This document shows, in pieces, positions 9,140 through 19,129 of a DNA stretch of 64,000 bases (positions within the stretch are counted from its first letter, which is position 1; the number at the start of each line of letters is the position of its first letter). The stretch lies in the NCBI GenBank assembly GCA_024688885.1, contig JAILDV010000055.1, positions 1-64,000 of the forward strand. The letters are read 5' to 3'. The translations under genes were made by a program, and so were the position numbers. The notes beneath the pieces were generated by a model. That model was not told the origin of the DNA. It did no database searches and saw only the letters and a program-made list of their open reading frames with translations. The stretch is from Bacteroidaceae bacterium (GTDB lineage Bacteria > Bacteroidota > Bacteroidia > Bacteroidales > Bacteroidaceae).

Positions 9140-9242
9140 GAATTGGGAATTAGGAATTAGGAATTAGGAATTATTTGCTGTTCGAAGTGTTTTTTCGTTG
9201 GAAAAGTAACAATTCCTCATTCCTAATTCCTCATTCCTAATT
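9140..9242. repeat. Inverted-armed repeat between divergent promoters, copy 1
   Basis: A left arm of GGAATTA-type units (9140-9172) and a right arm of AATTCCTCATTCC-type units (9210-9242) are roughly complementary. They flank a core TTTGCTGTTCGAAGTG followed by a small TTTTTCG/GGAAAA hairpin. A near-identical element is at 23631-23732. Both lie between two divergently transcribed genes. Confidence 0.8.
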
Positions 9243-9250
9243 AAAAATCG

Positions 9251-9258
9251 TACCTTTG
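9251..9258 (+). promoter_or_regulatory. polA -7 box
   Basis: TACCTTTG, 19 bases before the polA ATG. Confidence 0.65.
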
Positions 9259-9277
9259 TGGCAAAATCAAAATAGAA

Positions 9278-12169
9278 ATGGCAAAATTGTTTCTTCTCGA
9301 TGCTTATGCATTGATTTATAGAGCCTATTATGGGTTCATCCGAAATCCACGCATTAACAGCAAAGGTGAAAACACATCGGCAGTATTGGGCTTTGTGAAC
9401 ACGCTCGAAGAGATTCTCACGAAGGAAAACCCCGAATACATCGGTGTAGCTTTCGACCCCCATGGTCCTACGTTTCGCCATGAGGCATTTCCTGACTATA
9501 AGGCACAACGAGAAGAAACACCTGAAGGCATACGTTTTGCCGTTCCCATCATCAAGGACGTGTTGAAGGCATATCGCATCCCCGTGCTGGAAGTGCAAGG
9601 CTTCGAAGCGGACGATGTCATCGGTACATTGGCAAAACAAAGTGAATCCATCGGCGAACTTGACACCTATATGATGACTCCTGACAAGGATTATGGGCAA
9701 TTAGTGGCGAAGAACGTGAAGATGTATAAACCACGATTTGACGGGGGTTTTGACATCTTGGGCGAGAAGGAGGTGAAAGAAAAATATGGACTCAGCGATG
9801 TGAAACAGGTCATTGACCTTTTAGGCTTGATGGGTGACTCCTCCGACAACTACCCAGGGTGTCCAGGAGTAGGCGAGAAGACAGCCGTGAAACTCATCAA
9901 CGAGTTTGGCAGCATTGAGAATCTGCTTGCCCATACCGAGCAGTTGAAGGGTGCCATGAAGAAGAAGGTGGAGGAGCATGTGGAGGACATCAAGATGTCG
10001 AAGTTCTTGGCAGCCATCAAGACGGATGTGCCCATCACCCTCAATCTTGACAGCCTCAAACGCGAACCTATCGATGATGTTGCCCTCAAGGAAATATTTG
10101 AGCGATTGGAGTTCCGTACATTACTAAGAAAGAAATTAGGTGGCAGTGACACCACCTCTGCTTCCTCCCCCACTCCAACTGTTTCCTCCAACAAGAATAA
10201 AGGCAAAGGACAGATGGGTGACCTCTTCAGCGGTGATTTGTTTGGAGGAGCATCAGAAAGTCCTCAAACACCCTCTTCTCAAGCCTCCGAGAGTGCAAAA
10301 TTTACGGGAACGGGGCAAGGTGACTTGTTTTTTTCAAATCTCAGCGATTTAACCACCACGCCCCACACTTACCAACTCGTTGATTCTACGGAGGAAATGG
10401 AAAAGTTGGCTGCAAATATCTTGACTTTCGGTTTTGTCAGTTTAGACACGGAAACCACTTCCATCGATGCGATGTCGGCAAAATTGGTCGGATTGAACTT
10501 TGCGGTAAAGGAGGGAGAGGCATATTATGTTCCAGTGCCTCAACATGAGGAATGGGCAGGTGAGGATTTTGAAAAAACCTTAAAAGTTGTTAACATCTTC
10601 AAGAAGGTGTATGAGAACGACCAAATTCTGAAAATCGGACAGAACATCAAATACGACATGATGGTATTGGCAAATTATGGCATCCATCTTGAGGGAAAGA
10701 TTTTCGACACGATGATTGCACATTATATACTTGCACCAGAGTTGCGTCACAACATGGATTATCTGGCAGAGGTGTATCTGAAGTATAAGACCATTCATAT
10801 CGATGCGCTCATTGGTTCGGGCAAGAAGCAACGTTCAATGAGCGAACTTGATCCTAAAGAGGTGTATGAATATGCTGCCGAGGATGCCGACGTGACACTG
10901 AAGTTGAAGAACATCTTGGAGAAGGAGTTGCACGAGAAGGGGCTCTATCAGCTCTTCGAGGAGGTGGAAATGCCACTGGTGCCCGTGTTGGCAAGGATGG
11001 AGATGAACGGTGCCAGAATTGACGAAGCGTCATTGGCAGAGACTTCCAAAGTCTTCACGGAACGAATGGAAGCCATCGAACATGAAATACGTGAAGTGGC
11101 AGGACAGGAACTGAACATCAGTTCACCAAGACAGATTGGGGAACTCCTCTTCGACCAACTCAAAATTGACTCCAAACCCAAGAAGACGAAGACGGGGCAG
11201 TATGTCACCGACGAGGCTACCCTACTCGCTCTGAAGAGCAAGCATCCGGTGGTGGAGAAGATACTCGATTATCGCGGTTACAAGAAGTTGCTGAGCACCT
11301 ATATCGATGCCTTGCCACAGTTGGTCAATCCACGTACAGGACATATCCACACATCTTACAATCAGGCGGTTACGGCTACAGGAAGACTCTCCTCCAGCAA
11401 CCCAAACTTGCAGAATATTCCCATCCGTGATGAGAATGGCAAGGAGGTGCGCAAGGCTTTCATTCCCGACGAGGGCGAACTCTTCTTCTCAGCCGATTAT
11501 AGCCAGATAGAATTGCGCTTGATGGCACACCTCAGCCAAGATAAAAACATGGTTGAAGACTTCAATAGTGGACACGACATTCATCAAGCCACTGCAGCCA
11601 AAATCTTCAAGGTGCCGATCGAGGAGGTGACTTCCACCATGAGAAGAAAAGCCAAGACTGCCAATTTCGGCATTATCTATGGCATCTCCGCCTTCGGTTT
11701 GGCAGAGCGGATGGAGGTGAGTCGAGGGGAAGCACGTCAGCTCATCGATGACTACTTTGCCACCTATCCAGGTGTGAAGGAATACATGGACAAGAGCATC
11801 GAGAAAGCGCGTCAATTAGGTTATACGGAGACACTTTTAGGTCGTCGTTGCCAACTGCCTGACATCAATTCACGCAATGCTGTGGTGCGTGGTTATGCAG
11901 AGAGAAACGCCATCAATGCCCCGATTCAGGGCACAGCTGCCGACATCATCAAAGTGGCGATGATTCGCATCGACAAAAGGATGCGTGAAGAAGGCTTACG
12001 TTCCAAGATGATTTTGCAGGTACACGACGAACTCAACTTCTCAGTCGTACCCGAAGAGAAGGAACAACTACAAGCATTGGTTATCAACGAGATGCAGAAC
12101 GCCATCAAGCTCTCCGTACCGCTCTTTGCCGATTGCGGATGGGGCACCAATTGGCTTGAAGCACACTAA
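9278..12169 (+). CDS. polA: DNA polymerase I
   Basis: 963 residues, full length with three domains. The 5'-nuclease domain (about 1-290) opens with LFLLDAYALIYRAYYG. A Ser/Pro/Thr-rich linker follows (about 293-360). The 3'-5' exonuclease domain (about 365-560) has all metal ligands, LDTETTS (Exo I), IGQNIKYDMM (Exo II) and YAAEDADVTL (Exo III), so proofreading should be active. The polymerase domain shows motif A DYSQIELRLMAHLSQD, motif B RRKAKTANFGIIYG and motif C QVHDEL. It fills gaps in repair and removes Okazaki RNA primers. A -7 box lies 19 bases upstream. Confidence 0.97.
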   Translation: MAKLFLLDAYALIYRAYYGFIRNPRINSKGENTSAVLGFVNTLEEILTKENPEYIGVAFDPHGPTFRHEAFPDYKAQREETPEGIRFAVPIIKDVLKAYRIPVLEVQGFEADDVIGTLAKQSESIGELDTYMMTPDKDYGQLVAKNVKMYKPRFDGGFDILGEKEVKEKYGLSDVKQVIDLLGLMGDSSDNYPGCPGVGEKTAVKLINEFGSIENLLAHTEQLKGAMKKKVEEHVEDIKMSKFLAAIKTDVPITLNLDSLKREPIDDVALKEIFERLEFRTLLRKKLGGSDTTSASSPTPTVSSNKNKGKGQMGDLFSGDLFGGASESPQTPSSQASESAKFTGTGQGDLFFSNLSDLTTTPHTYQLVDSTEEMEKLAANILTFGFVSLDTETTSIDAMSAKLVGLNFAVKEGEAYYVPVPQHEEWAGEDFEKTLKVVNIFKKVYENDQILKIGQNIKYDMMVLANYGIHLEGKIFDTMIAHYILAPELRHNMDYLAEVYLKYKTIHIDALIGSGKKQRSMSELDPKEVYEYAAEDADVTLKLKNILEKELHEKGLYQLFEEVEMPLVPVLARMEMNGARIDEASLAETSKVFTERMEAIEHEIREVAGQELNISSPRQIGELLFDQLKIDSKPKKTKTGQYVTDEATLLALKSKHPVVEKILDYRGYKKLLSTYIDALPQLVNPRTGHIHTSYNQAVTATGRLSSSNPNLQNIPIRDENGKEVRKAFIPDEGELFFSADYSQIELRLMAHLSQDKNMVEDFNSGHDIHQATAAKIFKVPIEEVTSTMRRKAKTANFGIIYGISAFGLAERMEVSRGEARQLIDDYFATYPGVKEYMDKSIEKARQLGYTETLLGRRCQLPDINSRNAVVRGYAERNAINAPIQGTAADIIKVAMIRIDKRMREEGLRSKMILQVHDELNFSVVPEEKEQLQALVINEMQNAIKLSVPLFADCGWGTNWLEAH

Positions 12170-12190
12170 AAAACTGATTGCACTATTTTC

Positions 12191-13150
12191 ATGAGGAAAG
12201 GTTTCGTCATTCTCCTACTATTTATAATGTGTTGTCAGATGAGAGCACAGCAGACCTTTACAATCCTTTCCTATAACATCGAGAATGCTTTCGACACCAT
12301 TCACGACGAGGGTAAGAACGATTATGAGTACTGCGATGGGGGCGAACGGAAATGGAATCAAAACAAACTCTTTCAAAAACTGAAGGGCATCAGCAAGGTG
12401 ATTGCGGCAGCTGATGAGAAGCGTCCTGTTGACTTGATAGGACTTTGCGAAGTGGAGAACGACACCGTAATGCAGTATCTCACACGGTGCACTTCTTTGA
12501 AGAATCTTGGCTATCGCTACATCATGACCAACTCGCAAGACGGGCGTGGAATTGACGTCGCCCTACTCTACTCCCCCTTTACATTTCATCCTATTGAAAA
12601 TGAATCCATTCGACCTAATTCCAAGAAAGAGAAAACACGCGATATTCTGCATGTGGCAGGAATCATTGCAGGAGGTGACACCCTCGATGTGTATGTGGTG
12701 CATCTGCCCTCCAAACGTGGTGGTGCAGAAGCTCAAAAATTAAGTATGGGCATCTGCCAGCAACTGAAGGCACATACTGACTCTGTGCGCACAAAAAGAC
12801 AGCGCCCCAACCTACTCATCATGGGTGATTTCAATGCAGAAAACAACTCCCAGCAACTGAAACTCCTCACTCGCAGTCATCATCTCATTGACCGCACCGC
12901 CAAACTCCAACCTGGCACTTATAAATATCAAGGTGAGTGGTCAACCATCGACCATCTCCTCACCCACACCACTACTCTCTCCCATCAGCAAACCCGCATC
13001 CTCACACTCCCCTTCCTTCTTGAGCATGATGCCACAAACGGAGGAGACAAACCCTATCGCACCTATCTTGGTACTGTTTATCAAGGTGGCATCAGCGACC
13101 ATTTGCCCGTAGTCGGCACCTTCCAACTGAAAAAGTTCGCTACAAAATAA
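12191..13150 (+). CDS. Exported endonuclease/exonuclease/phosphatase family protein
   Basis: 319 residues. A signal peptide (MRKGFVILLLFIMCCQMRA, cut before QQ) points to export. The EEP fold motifs are visible: SYNIEN (Asn), LCEVEND (metal-binding Glu), VVHLPSKRGG (catalytic His), MGDFNAE (Asp-Asn) and ISDHLPV near the C-terminus (Asp-His). The substrate could be DNA, RNA, a phospholipid or a sugar phosphate; the sequence does not decide. It starts 21 bases after polA and may be cotranscribed. Confidence 0.88.
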   Translation: MRKGFVILLLFIMCCQMRAQQTFTILSYNIENAFDTIHDEGKNDYEYCDGGERKWNQNKLFQKLKGISKVIAAADEKRPVDLIGLCEVENDTVMQYLTRCTSLKNLGYRYIMTNSQDGRGIDVALLYSPFTFHPIENESIRPNSKKEKTRDILHVAGIIAGGDTLDVYVVHLPSKRGGAEAQKLSMGICQQLKAHTDSVRTKRQRPNLLIMGDFNAENNSQQLKLLTRSHHLIDRTAKLQPGTYKYQGEWSTIDHLLTHTTTLSHQQTRILTLPFLLEHDATNGGDKPYRTYLGTVYQGGISDHLPVVGTFQLKKFATK

Positions 13151-13171
13151 GATAAACAAGAAAAAAAGTTG

Positions 13172-13180
13172 TAACTTTGC
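13172..13180 (+). promoter_or_regulatory. -7 box of the acyltransferase-parE-coaD run
   Basis: TAACTTTGC, 19 bases before the ATG at 13200. It is placed to drive the overlapping genes that follow. Confidence 0.65.
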
Positions 13181-13199
13181 CACAAATTTCTTTTTTATA

Positions 13200-14333
13200 A
13201 TGGTTACAATCAAACAAGTAGAGACAAAAAAGGAACTGAAGCAGTTCATCCGTTTTAATTACGAACTTTACAAAAACAACCCCTATTCCGTGCCAGATTT
13301 GTATGAGGATATGTTGAACACATTCTCTGACAAAAATGCCGCCATGGAGTTTTGTGAGGCTGCGTATTTTCTTGCATATAAGGAAGATAAGTTGGTAGGG
13401 CGTGTGGCTGCCATCATCAACAAGAAGGCGAACAAGACGTGGAATCTGAAGAATGTGCGGTTCGGATGGATTGACTTTGTGGATGATGAAGAAGTGAGTG
13501 AAGCCTTGCTCAACAAGGTGGAAGAGTGGGGTAGAGAGCGTGGCATGGAAACCATTCAGGGACCTCTCGGCTTTACGGACATGGATGCTGAAGGTATGCT
13601 CATCGAGGGCTTCGAGGAACTTTCGACGATGGCCACCATCTATAATTACCCTTATTACCAGAAGCACATCGAACGACTCGGTTTTGAGAAAGATGCCGAC
13701 TGGATTGAGATGATTATGACGGTGCCGAAGAAGGAAGGACTTCCTGAGCGACTGAAGAAGATTGCCGAGATTGTGATGAAGAAATATGACTTACGCATCA
13801 AGAAATATACCTCAGCCAAGAAGATTGCGAAAGAGTATGGACAAGAGATCTTCTCGGTCATCAACGAAGCCTTCAAACCGTTGTTTGGATACAGCGAACT
13901 GAGTCAGAAGCAGATAGACCAATATGTAAAGATGTATCTGCCTGTGCTCGACCTCAAACTGGTGAGTCTGGTGACAGAAGCAAACGGACGACTGGTGGCT
14001 GTGGGCATCTCCATGCCTTCGATGTCGAAAGCCTTGCAGAAAGCCAAAGGAAAGTTAACTCCTTTCGGTTGGTGGCATCTGCTCAAGGCATTGAAAATCA
14101 AGAAGCCAAAGGTGCTTGATTTGATGCTGGTAGGTGTGCTTCCCGAATATCAGAGCAAGGGAGTCAATTCCATTCTTTTCTACGACCTTCTGCCCATCTA
14201 CATCTCAGAAGGATATGATTATGTGGAAACCAACCCCGAACTGGAGTTGAACGACAAGGTGCAACAGCAATGGATTTATTTTGAAAGACGACAGCACAAG
14301 AGAAGAAGGTGCTACAAGAAGGAGATAAAATAA
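13200..14333 (+). CDS. GNAT-superfamily acyltransferase-like protein
   Basis: 377 residues, cytosolic, no signal peptide. The C-terminal half (about 200-350) has the layout of a GNAT N-acyltransferase: a beta strand with [16 protein letters not shown], which resembles the acetyl-CoA pyrophosphate loop (R/Q-x-x-G-x-A/G). The N-terminal half ([20 protein letters not shown]) is typical of a conserved Bacteroidota family of about 375 residues with unknown substrate. Its stop codon overlaps the parE start by one base (TAATG), so translation is probably coupled to parE. Confidence 0.75.
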   Translation: MVTIKQVETKKELKQFIRFNYELYKNNPYSVPDLYEDMLNTFSDKNAAMEFCEAAYFLAYKEDKLVGRVAAIINKKANKTWNLKNVRFGWIDFVDDEEVSEALLNKVEEWGRERGMETIQGPLGFTDMDAEGMLIEGFEELSTMATIYNYPYYQKHIERLGFEKDADWIEMIMTVPKKEGLPERLKKIAEIVMKKYDLRIKKYTSAKKIAKEYGQEIFSVINEAFKPLFGYSELSQKQIDQYVKMYLPVLDLKLVSLVTEANGRLVAVGISMPSMSKALQKAKGKLTPFGWWHLLKALKIKKPKVLDLMLVGVLPEYQSKGVNSILFYDLLPIYISEGYDYVETNPELELNDKVQQQWIYFERRQHKRRRCYKKEIK

Positions 14334-16297
14334 TGGAAGAACAAAACCTGAACAATACCCCAGAAACCAATTATGGTGATGCCAACATCATCACCTTGAC
14401 AGGTGTGGAACACATCCGTCTGCGCCCTGGTATGTACATCGGACGTTTGGGTGACGGTAGCCATGCAGAAGATGGCATCTATGTGTTGCTGAAAGAAATT
14501 ATTGACAACAGCATCGACGAGTTCAAGATGAATGCCGGCAAGCGCATTGAAGTGGAGGTGATAGAGAACCGGTCGGTGACTGTGCGCGACTATGGCCGAG
14601 GCATTCCGCAGGGAAAGATGATTGAGGCGGTGAGCATTCTCAACACGGGTGGTAAGTACGACTCAAAGGCGTTCCAGAAGTCCATCGGTCTGAATGGTGT
14701 GGGTACGAAAGCCGTCAACGCTTTGTCCAATCGTTTCGAGGTGAGGAGCTACCGCGATGGGGTAGTGCGCACGGCGGTGTTTGAGAAGGGCAAGCTCGTG
14801 GATGACCAGACGGCGAAGACCTCAGAAGAGAATGGCACGTTCATCTCCTTCACACCCGACGACACGCTCTTCCTCAACTACAAGTTCCAGGATGAGTTTG
14901 TCAGCAACATGCTGCGCAACTACACCTACCTGAACACAGGTTTGGAGATATTCTACAATGGCGGTCGCATCGTGAGCCGCAATGGTTTGAAAGACCTTCT
15001 GAAAGACACGATGGATGCCACACCCCTGTATGAGATTATCCATTTGAAGGGCGACGACATCGAGATTGCCTTCACACATACCAACCAGCAGTATGGCGAG
15101 GAATACCACTCCTTTGTGAATGGTCAGCACACCATTCAGGGTGGTACCCATCAGAGTGCCTTCAAAGAGCATATTGCACGCACCATCAAGGAGTTCTACG
15201 GCAAGAACTACGAATATAGCGACATCCGTTCGGGCATCATCGCAGCCATTGCCATCAATGTGCAGGAACCCCAATTCGAGTCACAGACGAAGATTAAGTT
15301 GGGTTCACTCACCATGGAGCCGAATGGTGGCATCAGCGTGAACAAGTTTGTGGGCGACTTCATCAAGACCGAAGTCGATAACTACCTGCACAAGAACCTC
15401 GATGTGGCAGAGGTCATCGAAGAGAAAATCAAGGACAATGAACGTGACCGCAAAGCGATTGCAGGCGTGACAAAATTGGCTCGAGAACGTGCCAAGAAAG
15501 CCAATCTGCACAACCGCAAACTGCGCGACTGCAAGATACACCTCAACGACCCCAAGGGCGAACTGAAAGAGGAGAGCTCCATCTTCATCACCGAGGGTGA
15601 CTCTGCCAGCGGAAGCATCACGAAGAGCCGAGATGTGATGACACAAGCCGTGTTCTCTTTGCGAGGTAAACCGCTGAACTCCTATGGTTTGACCAAAAAG
15701 GTGGTCTATGAGAACGAAGAGTTCAACCTCTTGCAGGCAGCCCTCAACATCGAGGATGGCATTGATGGTTTGCGCTACAACAAAGTCATCGTGGCGACCG
15801 ATGCCGATGTCGATGGCATGCACATCCGTCTGCTGATGATCACCTTCTTCCTGCAGTTCTTCCCCGAACTGGTCAGGACAGGACACGTATATATCCTGCA
15901 GACACCCCTTTTCCGTGTGCGCAACCGTAAGAAACGCATCAAGAAAGCGGTGTTGGAACAGTATATGGAGGAACATCCCGACAACAAGGGCGACTTCATC
16001 ACCATCTATTGCTACAGCGACGAAGAGCGTCAGAAAGCCATCGAGATGTTAGGGCCAGAACCCGAAATCACCCGATTCAAAGGACTCGGTGAAATTTCTC
16101 CCGACGAGTTCAAGAACTTCATCGGTGCCGACATGCGTTTGGAATCTGTCACCCTGCGCAAGACCGACCAAGTGAAGGAACTCTTGGAGTATTACATGGG
16201 CAAGAACACCATGCAGCGCCAGAACTTCATCATCAACAATCTGGTCATCGAAGAGGACAAGCCCGAAGAAGACACAGAACTGGAGGAAGAGGAATGA
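14333..16297 (+). CDS. parE: DNA topoisomerase IV subunit B (GyrB/ParE family)
   Basis: 654 residues. This is the ATPase/TOPRIM subunit of a type IIA topoisomerase. The GHKL ATPase motifs are [18 protein letters not shown] and [14 protein letters not shown]. The TOPRIM motifs are EGDSASGS and [10 protein letters not shown]. The last 20 residues are very acidic. The length and the neighbour coaD argue for ParE rather than GyrB; no parC is in the window. An in-frame ATG 24 bases upstream was rejected in favour of the ATG at 14333, which has AAGGAG at good spacing and overlaps the previous stop. Confidence 0.92.
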   Translation: MEEQNLNNTPETNYGDANIITLTGVEHIRLRPGMYIGRLGDGSHAEDGIYVLLKEIIDNSIDEFKMNAGKRIEVEVIENRSVTVRDYGRGIPQGKMIEAVSILNTGGKYDSKAFQKSIGLNGVGTKAVNALSNRFEVRSYRDGVVRTAVFEKGKLVDDQTAKTSEENGTFISFTPDDTLFLNYKFQDEFVSNMLRNYTYLNTGLEIFYNGGRIVSRNGLKDLLKDTMDATPLYEIIHLKGDDIEIAFTHTNQQYGEEYHSFVNGQHTIQGGTHQSAFKEHIARTIKEFYGKNYEYSDIRSGIIAAIAINVQEPQFESQTKIKLGSLTMEPNGGISVNKFVGDFIKTEVDNYLHKNLDVAEVIEEKIKDNERDRKAIAGVTKLARERAKKANLHNRKLRDCKIHLNDPKGELKEESSIFITEGDSASGSITKSRDVMTQAVFSLRGKPLNSYGLTKKVVYENEEFNLLQAALNIEDGIDGLRYNKVIVATDADVDGMHIRLLMITFFLQFFPELVRTGHVYILQTPLFRVRNRKKRIKKAVLEQYMEEHPDNKGDFITIYCYSDEERQKAIEMLGPEPEITRFKGLGEISPDEFKNFIGADMRLESVTLRKTDQVKELLEYYMGKNTMQRQNFIINNLVIEEDKPEEDTELEEEE

Positions 16298-16737
16298 GCA
16301 AGACAGCCATATTTGCAGGGAGTTTCGACCCCTTCACCATAGGTCACAAGAACATCGTCGACCGCGCTTTGCAGAGTGTGGCTGACGAGGTCATCATTGC
16401 CATTGGCATCAACTACGAGAAGAAATACATGTTCTCGCTCGAAGAGCGCCTGCAAGCCATCCGAAAGGCTTTCGAAAACGAGCCACGGGTGCGTGTGGAG
16501 ACCTATGAGGGCTTGACCACCGACTTTGCCAAGAGGGTAGGGGCGAGCTTCCTTCTCAGAGGTGTCAGGAGCGTGAAAGACTACGAGTTCGAGCGCGACA
16601 TGGCAGAGGTGAACCATCGCCTCACAGGCATCGAGACCGTGCTCCTCTTCACCGATGCACAATATGCATGCATCAGTTCCAGCCTGGTGCGCGAACTCAT
16701 TTCCTATCATCAAGACGTAAAAGATTATCTACCATAG
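16294..16737 (+). CDS. coaD: Phosphopantetheine adenylyltransferase
   Basis: 147 residues. CoaD transfers AMP from ATP to 4'-phosphopantetheine, giving dephospho-CoA. The nucleotidyltransferase motif is [11 protein letters not shown] (T-x-G-H, residues 8-18) and the C-terminal substrate-binding segment is [11 protein letters not shown], where the more usual ISSTxxR is varied. The start overlaps the parE stop by four bases (ATGA), so translation is coupled. The S41 protease starts 3 bases after its stop. Confidence 0.95.
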   Translation: MSKTAIFAGSFDPFTIGHKNIVDRALQSVADEVIIAIGINYEKKYMFSLEERLQAIRKAFENEPRVRVETYEGLTTDFAKRVGASFLLRGVRSVKDYEFERDMAEVNHRLTGIETVLLFTDAQYACISSSLVRELISYHQDVKDYLP

Positions 16738-16739
16738 AC

Positions 16740-18431
16740 ATGAACGCAAAACTGAGCAACATAAAATCCATCCTGTTGGCATGCCTCCTCATCATGGCAA
16801 TGCCACTCATGGCACAACAGCCACAACGGAACTCTTCCGAACTTGACACACAGCTTCGCAAACTGGTTTACGCACAGGGCGCCATCGTGCAGCTCTACGT
16901 CGACACCGTCAATATACCCAAACTGACCGAAGACGCCATCCGTGGCATGCTCACCGAACTTGACCCCCATTCCACCTACTCCTCCGCCAAGGATGTGCAG
17001 GCGCTCAACGAGCCCATCACGGGTTCTTTCGAGGGCATCGGTGTGCAGTTCAACATGAACGAAGACACCCTCGTCGTCATTCAGCCCGTCAGCGGCGGTC
17101 CCTCCGAAAAGGTGGGCATCATTGCCGGCGACATGATTGTGACGGTCAACGACACCGCCATCGCTGGTGTGAAGATGTCTCGCGAAGAAATCATGAAACG
17201 CCTGCGTGGCCCTAAAGGCACCAAAGTGCAGCTGGGCGTCATCCGTCGGGGATTGAACGGTGTGCAGCAGTTCACCGTCACACGCGACAAGATACCCGTC
17301 TATACCCTCGACGCCTACTACATGATTGACCCCACAACGGGCTACATCCGCATCAGCAGCTTCGGTTCCACCACCGACAAGGAATTCCGCAATGCCGTCG
17401 ATTTCCTCATGGCACGTGGCATGAAAGACCTCGTCATCGACCTGCAGAGCAACGGTGGCGGTCTCTTGCAGGCAGCTGTTGACCTCACCGACCACTTCTT
17501 CAGCCACAACGAGATGATTGTCTATACCGAAGGGCGCGTAAGCGGCAGACAGGAATACCGTGCCACCTCCGACAAGATGGCGCTCGGAAAAGTCGTGGTG
17601 CTCGTCGATGGCTACACCGCCTCCGCAGCCGAGATATTCTCCGGAGCCATTCAGGACCATGACCGAGGCATCATCGTCGGTCGCCGCACCTTCGCCAAAG
17701 GACTGGTGCAGCGCCCCATCAACCTGCCCGACGGCTCCGAGATACGTCTCACCATCGCCCACTACTACAGCCCCATCGGGCGCTGCTTCCAGAAACCCTA
17801 CGTGAAAGGAGACCTCAAGAAATACGAAAACGACATGCTCGACCGCCTCAACAGCGGCGAACTCATGAGTGCCGACAGCATCCACTTCCCCGACTCGCTC
17901 AAATACACCACCATGGGTGGGCGCACCGTCTATGGAGGTGGAGGCATCATGCCCGACATCTACGTGCCGCTCGACACCACACGCTTCACCCGTCTCCACC
18001 GTGAGATGTCCGCCAAGAGCTGCATCAACACCACCGCACTCAAATGGACAGACACCAACCGCAAACGCCTCACCAAGGAATACAACGCCAATGCCTTCCG
18101 CAAGCAGCGTGCTCGCATGCTCGAAGGCAAGAGTGTCAACTACGAAGACTATCGCGAAGGGTTCGAACGCTTCAAGGCAAACTTCACCGTACCTCAGGAG
18201 ATGCTCGACATGCTTAGGGCAAAGGCACTCGAAGCCAAGATAGAAGTCACCGACTCCGCCTTCCAGGCATCCCTGCCCATGCTCACCCTCCAGCTCAAGG
18301 CATACATTGCACGCGACCTCTTCGACATGTCCGAATACTTTGAGATTATCAACCCCACCAGCGAAATCTACCAGCGTGGACTCGAAGCCATCAAGGACGA
18401 GAAAATCTTTGAGAACATCAAGACAAAATAA
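16740..18431 (+). CDS. Carboxy-terminal processing protease (S41)
   Basis: 563 residues from the ATG at 16740. The signal peptide ends near MAMPLMAQQ, so it acts in the periplasm. A PDZ domain (about residues 85-165, with SGGPSEKVGIIAGD) precedes the S41 catalytic domain. The serine-lysine dyad is in YTASAAEIFSG and TFAKGLVQ. CtpA-type proteases trim or degrade envelope proteins. The start was chosen because it gives a clean signal peptide and lies 3 bases after coaD; upstream in-frame codons overlap coaD. The third codon position is strongly C-rich in this gene. Confidence 0.93.
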   Translation: MNAKLSNIKSILLACLLIMAMPLMAQQPQRNSSELDTQLRKLVYAQGAIVQLYVDTVNIPKLTEDAIRGMLTELDPHSTYSSAKDVQALNEPITGSFEGIGVQFNMNEDTLVVIQPVSGGPSEKVGIIAGDMIVTVNDTAIAGVKMSREEIMKRLRGPKGTKVQLGVIRRGLNGVQQFTVTRDKIPVYTLDAYYMIDPTTGYIRISSFGSTTDKEFRNAVDFLMARGMKDLVIDLQSNGGGLLQAAVDLTDHFFSHNEMIVYTEGRVSGRQEYRATSDKMALGKVVVLVDGYTASAAEIFSGAIQDHDRGIIVGRRTFAKGLVQRPINLPDGSEIRLTIAHYYSPIGRCFQKPYVKGDLKKYENDMLDRLNSGELMSADSIHFPDSLKYTTMGGRTVYGGGGIMPDIYVPLDTTRFTRLHREMSAKSCINTTALKWTDTNRKRLTKEYNANAFRKQRARMLEGKSVNYEDYREGFERFKANFTVPQEMLDMLRAKALEAKIEVTDSAFQASLPMLTLQLKAYIARDLFDMSEYFEIINPTSEIYQRGLEAIKDEKIFENIKTK

Positions 18432-18440
18432 CAAAGTTAG

Positions 18441-18505
18441 CAATTGAATCTCTAAACTCTAAACTCTAAACTCTAAACCCTAAACTCTAAACTCTAAACT
18501 CTAAA
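18441..18505. repeat. CTCTAAACC-type tandem repeat with GAATCTCTAAAC leader
   Basis: CAATTGAATCTC is followed by about eight units of TAAACTC/TAAACCC. The same leader and unit occur at 24945, 27450 and 58980 (reverse). It lies between the S41 protease and ybeY. Confidence 0.85.
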
Positions 18506-18514
18506 AATATCATC

Positions 18515-18955
18515 ATGATCACATACCAAGTCGATGGCGTGAAGATGCCACCCATCCGTCGCCGCCAAATCAGTGCATGGGTTAAAGCCGTGGCAGCCAC
18601 CTACGGAAAGAGGGTGGGGGACATTGGCTACATCTTCTGCAACGACGAAAAAATACTTGAGGTGAACCGTCAGTATCTGCAGCACGACTACTACACCGAC
18701 ATCATCACCTTCGACTACTGTGACGATGCCCTCCTCACCGGCAAGAAAGACACCATCGCAGGCGACCTCTTCATCAGCCTCGACACCGTGCGCTCCAATG
18801 CCCAGCAGCAAGGCACCACCTACGAGGAAGAACTCCACCGCGTCATCATCCACGGCATCCTCCACCTCTGCGGCATCAACGACAAAGGTCCCGGAGAACG
18901 TGAAATCATGGAAGCAGCCGAGAACAAAGCACTAAAGTTGAGAGTTGAGGGTTGA
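18515..18955 (+). CDS. ybeY: Endoribonuclease YbeY (rRNA maturation)
   Basis: 146 residues. YbeY is a zinc-dependent RNase for 16S rRNA 3'-end processing and ribosome quality control. The signature is HGILHLCGIND: His113 and His117 are present, but the usual third ligand (HGxLHLxGxDH) is Asp123. From memory this variant is usual in Bacteroidales. The final residues KLRVEG and the stop codon come from a GTTGAGG-type tandem repeat that starts inside the gene. Repeat blocks flank the gene on both sides. Confidence 0.92.
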   Translation: MITYQVDGVKMPPIRRRQISAWVKAVAATYGKRVGDIGYIFCNDEKILEVNRQYLQHDYYTDIITFDYCDDALLTGKKDTIAGDLFISLDTVRSNAQQQGTTYEEELHRVIIHGILHLCGINDKGPGEREIMEAAENKALKLRVEG

Positions 18956-19120
18956 GGGTTTAGAGTTTAGGGGTTAGGGGTTAGAGTTGACAGTTTATAT
19001 TTCGGTAGTTAAGGAGTTAAAGGAGTTAAGGAGTTAAAGCCAAATGTTATGCTGGTGGGAACTCCTCATTTTGCTTCGGTAACTTAGATTTTTCACTTTT
19101 CACTCTTCACTTTTCACTTA
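18936..19120. repeat. Composite repeat block after ybeY
   Basis: Four modules follow one another: GTTGAGG/TTTAGGGG units (18936-18990), GGAGTTAA units (19007-19040) followed by GCCAAATGTTATG, then TTCGGTAACTTAGATTTTTC, then TTTTCACTCTTCAC units (19091-19119). The last two modules recur inverted at 52761-52806. The GGAGTTAA module recurs inverted near 286-313. No gene is present. Confidence 0.8.
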
Positions 19121-19129
19121 AAAAAAAAC

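Noticed and set aside
16725-18443. 572-codon open frame on the minus strand
   Set aside because: It is the exact antisense of the S41 protease gene. The strong C bias at third positions of that gene removes stops from the opposite strand; the translation has no known domain.
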